Positions 58,056 through 64,000 of a stretch of DNA of 64,000 nt are shown here, piece by piece. Every line of letters starts with the position of its first letter. Position 1 is the first letter of the stretch. Below the pieces are notes generated by a model. It ran no database searches and was not told where the DNA came from. It worked only from the letters and a program-made list of their open reading frames with translations. Source of the stretch: Scilla litardierei (lineage: Eukaryota > Streptophyta > Magnoliopsida > Asparagales > Asparagaceae); assembly GCA_030789695.1 (NCBI GenBank), contig CM061132.1, forward strand, positions 154,238,817-154,302,816. The letters run 5' to 3'. The position numbers and the translations under genes were made by a program.

Positions 58056-59701
58056 TTCACCGTTTTTGTTTTTTTGTTTTTGACGCCCCCTTGCACATCT
58101 CTGAATTTCATTGATCACATCATTTCGCTAGCACTTTCTGGTCTAGCTTGGGGGAAGTCTATTTTGGTGTCCTGTCGTGTTTTGTTTGTTTTTCTCATTT
58201 TTTGTGTGTGAGATTGTCGTGTCGAGTGATTTTATTTTATTTTTATTTTTATTTCTTATTTTCGTATTGTTTGATTTTGACTTTCATTTTCCTTTATTTT
58301 TCAGTTTTCTCTATGTGTTTTCCTCGTTTTCATCTCTTTTTGTGTCAGTGTGTACCCCCCCCCCCATTTTCATTGCCCTCCCGTGCTCACTCATATTGCA
58401 TTGAGGGCAATGCAAACTTCAGCTTGGGGGAGTCGCACTGTGTGCGTCATTTGTGTTGTTTTTCGTATTTTTCGTGTCGTTTTCATCGTGTTTTTATTTT
58501 TTCTTCTTTTTTTCTTCTTTCTTCAGCTCTTTCTCCTAGAAATGAATCCTATGATGAATCGCCACAAAATCACACACACCTAGCATTGCATCGTTGATCA
58601 CACTCACTAACCCTAGGATTTCGAGTCCTCTTGCATTTCACGCATCGCAGGTCCACTTAGCTTTTTGTGAGTCGTGTGTCGTGACTAGCATTTGGCGTGC
58701 TTCTGCCTTGTGATTTTACTTTATATACCTGTCCAGGAATGACCCCTAGATTGTCATGCTCCGATTTGAATATGCGGTATATGTTTCCATTATTCGCATG
58801 CTATATATATTTATATCGTATACTTCAATTCACATGCGTCGGGATTCCACAACTAAGGACTAGGATAACCCATTTGGCCTACGCTCTATTTAGCGAGAAT
58901 AGTTTCCTTTGCCCAAGTGTTTAGATTTCGACTTCTTTTTTGTTTTACTTGGTGCAAATCCCCTCGTCGTGTACCGTTCTCCCACTTGGGAGAGTACACA
59001 TGTATATACCCCAATATCCAAAAATCCAAAAAGAAAAGAGAGAAAAGAAAAGAAAAACCCAAAAAGAAAAGAAAAGAAAAATCTCGTATAACCCAAAATC
59101 CAAAAAAATACAAATACCCAAAACCCAAAAAAAAAATTCCCGTGTGAATATTTTTCATACTTGCCAAGAATAAAGGGAAGGCGAGAATTTGCACCGAGTG
59201 TTCTTCTCCACATCATCTCAACCCCCGTCGTTATCAAAAACACTTGGCTTAGGAACTTTTTAGCTAGTATCGAGGCTATAGTGGCGTGATTTCCTTAACC
59301 CTAGTTGTGGAGTCCCCGATGCATGATACGCTTCTATTCTAACTCTTCTCATGCATGCTTGAACTTATATTCACCGCTTATTTCAATTCGGATCGATATT
59401 TTGGGTCATATCTTGGATTTGTGTATATCGAGCATCACAGCACATCGTAGAAAGCATCACTGTTTGCTAGCACACGACGACGCTCACTCGCGCTTCACCG
59501 CGTGGACCCACGACACTTATTTGGACTCGTTTTTCTAGGTTTAGTGGTGTGGTTTGGCGTTCGCTTGCTTTGTGTGGCGTTTCTGATTTTAGTGGCTCTG
59601 ATGGACGATCTAGGGTTTAGAGTTTTCTTTTTTCTTTCTTCCGAGCTCCTACTCTCACTCGTCTTCCTCGAGGACGAGGAAGAGTTCAGCTTGGGGGATT
59701 T
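58056..59701 (+). other. Athila 2 3' region with three polypurine-like motifs
   Basis: Non-coding, T-rich. AGCTTGGGGGAAG (58145-58157) and CAGCTTGGGGGAG (58420-58432) echo the true polypurine tract CAGCTTGGGGGATT (59688-59701) beside the LTR. An A-rich AAAAGAAAAG tract lies at 59020-59135. Short frames here are not supported as genes. Confidence 0.8.
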
Positions 59702-61258
59702 TGACGTGCGTTTATATTTCATATATTCACGCACGTTTTCTTTTGTTTTTCTCCGTGTTTTCCGCCGTCTCTTATTCGTTTTCGTGTATTTTCCCGTTTT
59801 CTTTCACTTTTCTTTGTTTATCCATGATTGCAGGAGTTCGACCGCGTAGGGGACGTTTTACGATGATATCCCAAGTCCCCGGAGCAACGGGAGAAGTCAC
59901 GCGTGATCCAGGGGGTCAAACGTCGAAGGATTCATCTTTCAGCCCCTCACCCGATCGGTTGGTCATCTCCAACCGATCGGGTGATGCACGCGTGCACCAC
60001 CCGGTCTCTACCGCAGCTCACAAAGAAGTCACCCGACCGGTTCACAGACCGGTTCTGCGGGCGGCTGTTCTCTGTCTTTTCAAGCGGAATTCCAACCGAT
60101 CGGGTGATTCTCACCCGATCGGTTCATCTGTAGCTGAGAAAGTCAGTTGAAGACACGGGGGTCGAACCGACCGGTTCGCCCGACTGCTCCAAGATCCAAC
60201 CGGTCGCTCAAGAACTCACCCGATCGGTTCGTGAGATCGGGTGAAAACTCGCCGTTTTCTGTGATATATCTGTAACGGACCAACCGATCGGTTGACTTTT
60301 CAACCGATCGGTTGATCCGAAAATCTATATATATGACCCCTAGGGTTCAGAAACGAGAGAGTTGTATTTTTTTACTGTTTTATTTCCTTGTGACGGCTGT
60401 AATTATTACTCTTAAGTAAGTTTTCAGATCTTTCTAAATTTTTAGTATTGTCTTTATTGCTCCTTTACTTCCGCATTGCAATTGCTTGATTATGATTCTA
60501 ACGGTTAAATTTCATTTAGATTGCTTTTTCATGAATTTTTGTGAGTAGTTCCCAAATCTGGGATTTTGGTGGAAACTCCTTCGGGGGCTCTTCCCGATGC
60601 ATCCATAGGGTTAGGAAATCGATAGGGAGTAGGAATCTAACGGTTACGCGGGGCGTTTCATTGTCATCGGCGGGAAAAAGACCGCCTTTGACCGTCGGGC
60701 CAAGGGGGAATAAACTTGGCGGTTGACTCCCTAGCCAAAGCTCACGCCTTTAGCGTAGACGCCGAATCCTAGCACGCGGGAGCGGCAGGATGAGACGTCG
60801 GGAGATATCGTTGCGGACTTAGTGCTCCCGGGATCGATCAGTGTTTATGGACACGGGAGTGCCCACTGATCGAATCCGGGAAGTCCGGTGTATCATCCTG
60901 GGCACCGACCGGAATATCGGGCCCATGGGACGCCGGTACCACTTTCAGAGGCAACGTCTCACCATTAGACCCTAATCCCGATCGCTATCCATACCCGTAG
61001 GCCGTATCGGCGAGAGTCTCTCGTCGGGTCGGAAACCAAAGTCCCGGGTTTACTTTCTTTTTGTCCATACGCTTTCATTTCTTTTCGTGACAACCAACCA
61101 CCGATTTGGGCTAGCTCGCCCCTCGGGGTGATTTAGGTCCTACCTGACCCAAGCACAACCTCGCCTCCCTGAGTTCGATATTCCCGCACCACTTCACTAA
61201 CCGTGAAACTTGCGGTAGACGACACCGCCGCCGCGGCACACGCAGCGGGGGCCGGTCA
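59702..61258 (+). repeat. Athila 2 3' LTR
   Basis: Almost identical to 50450-52007, with the same palindromes and TATA (CTATATATATG, 60325-60335). It ends GGGGCCGGTCA. Confidence 0.93.
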
Positions 61259-62413
61259 AGTGGATCGGAAGATAAAGCTTTAAAAACGATGTTTTTTCAA
61301 TTAAAAAGTTAACGTAAAAACAAGCGATTTCTTTGAATTATAAAATATAAAAGATGAACCTCGCGGTTCATCACCCTCCTTGGGCTCCTCTACGGATTGA
61401 TGCACTTAGACAATGCCTCGCGGCATGTCATCCTAAGCGGATTCCTCTACGGATTGTGCGTATTTCAAAAAATGAAGAAATCGACGTATTTTTAACGGTT
61501 TCGATAAGTGCACAAAATATGGAGATATGAAAGCAAAATCCTAGAAACACTAACTTCCTCACAACACACCCACAATACTCTAGCCAAGCATGGTAACAAA
61601 AACAACAAGTTTCATTAATAGAAACACAATTTTAATACAAACCGTAATACAAAATTATTATAAACTTTTGAAGCCCAAACACCCCAAATTCTCCTTTATC
61701 TGAACAATCTCCTCTGGAATGGATATAATAACTCCTTAGCTTCGAAATGAAACAAAAATCACTCAATTTGGAGTTGTGGTGTAAAAGTTATGCCCAAAAT
61801 ACTAATATTTATAGGCTAACGGATCTGCGAGTCTTCTTCAGCCTTGGCGGGCGCAGCCCATGTGGTCATAGGGGACTGGCGGGTCTTCTTCAGCTCTGGC
61901 AGGTGCCGCCCGCGTGGTCAAAGCGGGCTGGCGCCTGCCTCTGTCGACGCGGGCCTGCGGGCCCGCACTATTTAATGCGGGCGCAGCCCGCGTGTAATAA
62001 CAACGCAATTGCGCCCGCTCAATTTATCTCGCCCGCTTGCGGGCGGGATCTGAACCGCCCGCAAGCAAGCAGAGCAGCTGACGCCAGGCTGGCGTCAGCA
62101 GGTACTGTTCATTTTTTTGTTTTCTTCTCTTTACAACAGCTATATTGGGCCTTTTTAATTTGCAGAAATTTGCTCCGATCTCCGAAAAATGTGGAAAAAT
62201 AGCCGTTGGATTCGGAAAATTGCAAGCTTCTCCTGAAAAATAAAATTGAGACAAAATTAGTCCATATAATTGTATTTTGCGTATAAACAATCGAAATACT
62301 CTATTATTAAATGATATTACAAAAACACACTTATTAGAGATAAATTATATATTACATATACGCAAAATACGGTCTAAATGAGGGGTTAAAACTGTAATAC
62401 TCTCTCAAAATCA
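61259..62413 (-). repeat. Athila 1 5' LTR, outer part
   Basis: Continues the LTR broken at 50449 (AGTGGATCGGAAGATAAAGC, matching 29960 onward) and ends CTCTCAAAATCA. The target duplication CCAAC follows. Confidence 0.88.
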
Positions 62414-62418
62414 CCAAC

Positions 62419-62570
62419 AAGCACCTCTCAGGCCACCCGAAGCAAGGACGAACAGAGATGAGGGGCCGGTCTACGGATTGCCCCCACGACGGGTCGCTCA
62501 TGGGTCCGGGGCAGGTTTTCGGTTTGCGCCCCGCCCAAACAAGTTTTCCTTGTCTCCCACATATCGTTAA
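62419..62570 (+). pseudogene. Tat-like gag continuation
   Basis: Resumes in the same codon phase as 29607 (one base there, two here) once a single CCAAC is counted. It reads QAPLRPPEARTNRDEG and stops with TAA at 62568. No gag core domain is reached. Confidence 0.6.
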
Positions 62571-64000
62571 GCTTCGACTCACACTCTTCGAGTTTTCTCT
62601 TATGTGAGAGGTCCCAGTTCAGGTTCGGCCTAACTGCAAAGAGCAAGTTGCCTTGCAGCAAGCAATGATTTGGGGCGAATTTCCGAGTCACGTGCCCGAA
62701 GGGTCTCCAAGGGCTTGGCACGGGCTACGCACCTCGACCCTTCCCTATCAAAGATCCGAGGCAGGCCCCGTGTTGTGCCCCCAAAAGGCGCCAGGGGCAT
62801 AGGACGCCACAGGGGTGCTGGAAGGTCCACGACCCACATACACCCTCTCAAAGCCCTCCGGGCAGGTCGTGGCCTTGCTACCCGTAGCAGGTCGGACCTC
62901 GCTACCCAAACCGGAGAAGAGATCGAGCTACCTCGCAGCAAAGATCCAGGGCAGGCTTCCGAGCTGCACCCCCGAAATGTCGCCATGGGCTTGGGTCAGG
63001 CTGCGTAACTCCATCCTTCCCTCTCAGAGACCCAGGGCGGGCTCCGAAACTGCGCCCCCCAAAAGGGCGTCCTCAGGTCAAGATTGTCCTCGACACAGGT
63101 CATCCTCCACCGACAGGTCGCCCATGTGGCCGAGGCAGGTTTCCGGACTGTGCCCCCACCCAACCAGGTTTTATCCTTTCCCTGGCATATGTCGTTATGT
63201 TTTGACTTACACACTCTTCGAGTTTTCTCTTGTGTGCAAGGAATTACAGGTCGAGATTGGGCCGACTGTACGCCCAAGGTTTTATCCTTTCTCTGACCTA
63301 TGTCATTACGTTTCGACTTACACACTCTGCGAGTTTTCTTTTGTGTGTGAGAAATTACAGGTCGAGATCGGGCCGACCATGCGCCCCAGGTTTTATTCTA
63401 TCTCCAACCTGTGTCGTTACGTTTTCGACTTACACACTCTTCGAGTTTTCTCTTGTGTGCGAGAAATTACAGGTCGAGATCGGGCCGACCATGCGCCCCA
63501 GGTTTTATTCTATCTCTGACCTGTGTCGTTACGTTTTCGACTTACACACTCTTCGAGTTTTCTCATGTGAGAAGCCCCAAGTCAGGTTTGGCTTAATCAC
63601 AAAGAGCAAGCTGCCCGGCGGCAAACACCTCCGGGGCAGGTTTCCGAGTCGCACGCCCAAAAGGTCTCCCTGGGCTGGAGACGAGCTATACACCTTGACC
63701 CTTCCCTATCAAAGATCCAAGGCAGGCCCCGTGCTGCGCCACCGAAAGTCACCGGGGCATAGGACCCCCCAGGGGTGTTGGAAGGTCTACGACTCATACA
63801 CACCCTCTCGAAGACCTCCGGGGCAGGTCGCGGCCTCGCTACTTGTAGCAAATCGAACCTCGCTACCCAAACAGGAGAAGAGAGCGAGCTACCTCACAGC
63901 AAAGATCCGGGGCATGCTTCCGAGCTGCGCCCCTGAAAGGTCGCCAAAGGGCTTGGGTCAGGCTGCGTAACTTGATCCTTCCCTCTCAGAGACCCAGGGC
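62571..64000 (+). repeat. Tat-like internal tandem repeats (962-bp and 111-bp periods)
   Basis: 62641-63038 is repeated at 63604-64000 with a period of about 962 bp. Markers include CCCTATCAAAGATCC, GGGCTTGGGTCAGGCTGCGT and CTCTCAGAGACCCAGGGC. Between them, 63166-63585 is an array of about four 111-112 bp units (starts 63166, 63277, 63388, 63500) with GACTTACACACTCT.CGAGTT and ATTACAGGTCGAGAT. The repeat reaches the window edge. Frames in it are translations of the repeats; no gag-pol domain is seen. Confidence 0.8.

Larger units (their letters stand above)
50450..61258 (+). mobile_element. Athila-like Ty3/gypsy element 2 with env-like ORF, nested in Athila 1 LTR
   Basis: The 1558-bp LTRs (50450-52007, 59702-61258) differ at only about seven sites by eye, plus one 1-bp indel, so the insertion is very recent. 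Flanks TGTGG (50445-50449) and AGTGG (61259-61263) are a target duplication with one mismatch. The primer site is at 52014. Most of gag and all of protease are deleted; RT, RNase H and integrase are present but broken by one frameshift and two stops. An env-like ORF lies at 56832-58055 and the polypurine tract CAGCTTGGGGGATT at 59688. Confidence 0.92.
29608..62413 (-). mobile_element. Athila-like Ty3/gypsy element 1, minus strand, with two nested insertions
   Basis: The LTRs are 29608-31145 (3' LTR) and 50100-50449 plus 61259-62413 (5' LTR, split by Athila element 2). The target duplication CCAAC is perfect at 29603-29607 and 62414-62418. The Athila-type primer site is at 50077-50094. On the minus strand the order is gag, protease, RT, RNase H, [Sirevirus-like insertion], integrase. 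There is no env-like ORF between integrase and the 3' LTR. Every coding part has stops or frameshifts. LTR copies differ visibly more than those of the nested elements, which fits this being the older insertion. Confidence 0.9.

Noticed and set aside
50370..60150. Plus-strand ORFs of 149-154 codons in both Athila 2 LTRs
   Set aside because: Identical LTR copies give the same frame. The frames run through the U3 palindromes and lack any domain.
62815..63970. Long plus-strand ORFs at the right edge
   Set aside because: They are frames through the 111-bp and 962-bp tandem repeats; internal repetition and no known domain.

Overview
This is angiosperm nuclear DNA. It shows GT-AG introns, a plant-type S-formylglutathione hydrolase (SFGH) gene, a plant hAT transposon, and a deep stack of plant LTR retrotransposons (Ty1/copia, Ty3/gypsy of the Athila and Tat types, and Del/Tekay-like non-autonomous elements). 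The species cannot be fixed from sequence alone. The only host gene I recognise is SFGH; almost everything right of 12 kb is transposon-derived.

Left part (1-12170). The 3' end of a hAT element lies at 1-2583. It sits where the last SFGH intron should be. SFGH runs on the minus strand from 10933 down to 2884 in six intact exons (227 codons). Its C-terminal exon(s), expected to carry the rest of the catalytic triad, lie beyond the left window edge or are lost. Intron 3 (about 6.8 kb) holds a small LTR element with a tRNA-Met primer site, an inverted-repeat element and a LINE scrap. About 225 bp upstream of the SFGH start lies a MITE-like element. One end of it carries an exact 39-nt inverted copy of SFGH exon 1.

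Middle part (12171-27531). Minus-strand copia remnants (RNase H at 13.9-14.8 kb, integrase at 23.0-23.8 kb) flank an 8-kb non-coding LTR element (LARD-like, 14768-22860) with 2.9-kb LTRs. The right LTR is cut short, and the copia RT domain that should lie between the remnants is missing. This is best explained by one deletion at 22860. A mosaic of Del/Tekay-like LTR pieces on the minus strand follows.

Right part (27532-64000) is a clear nested stack. (1) A Tat-like gypsy element has its LTR at 27891-29203, a primer site and the start of gag. (2) Inside gag, an Athila-like element on the minus strand (29608-62413) is flanked by the 5-bp duplication CCAAC. (3) A Sirevirus-like copia element (33538-45693) interrupts Athila pol. 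(4) A second, very young Athila-like element on the plus strand (50450-61258) interrupts the Athila 5' LTR. The Tat element resumes at 62419 and runs into tandem repeats.

All retroelement polyproteins carry nonsense mutations, frameshifts or deletions, so none looks autonomous. The most interesting signal is shared by the two inner elements. Each carries its own array of perfect palindromes or hairpins (ACCGACTAG..CTAGTCGGT in the Sirevirus, CAACCGATCGGTTG in Athila 2) in its LTR, and again in the spacer ahead of its env-like ORF. In Athila 2 that spacer also repeats the LTR palindrome-to-TATA layout, which suggests a separate promoter for the env-like gene.
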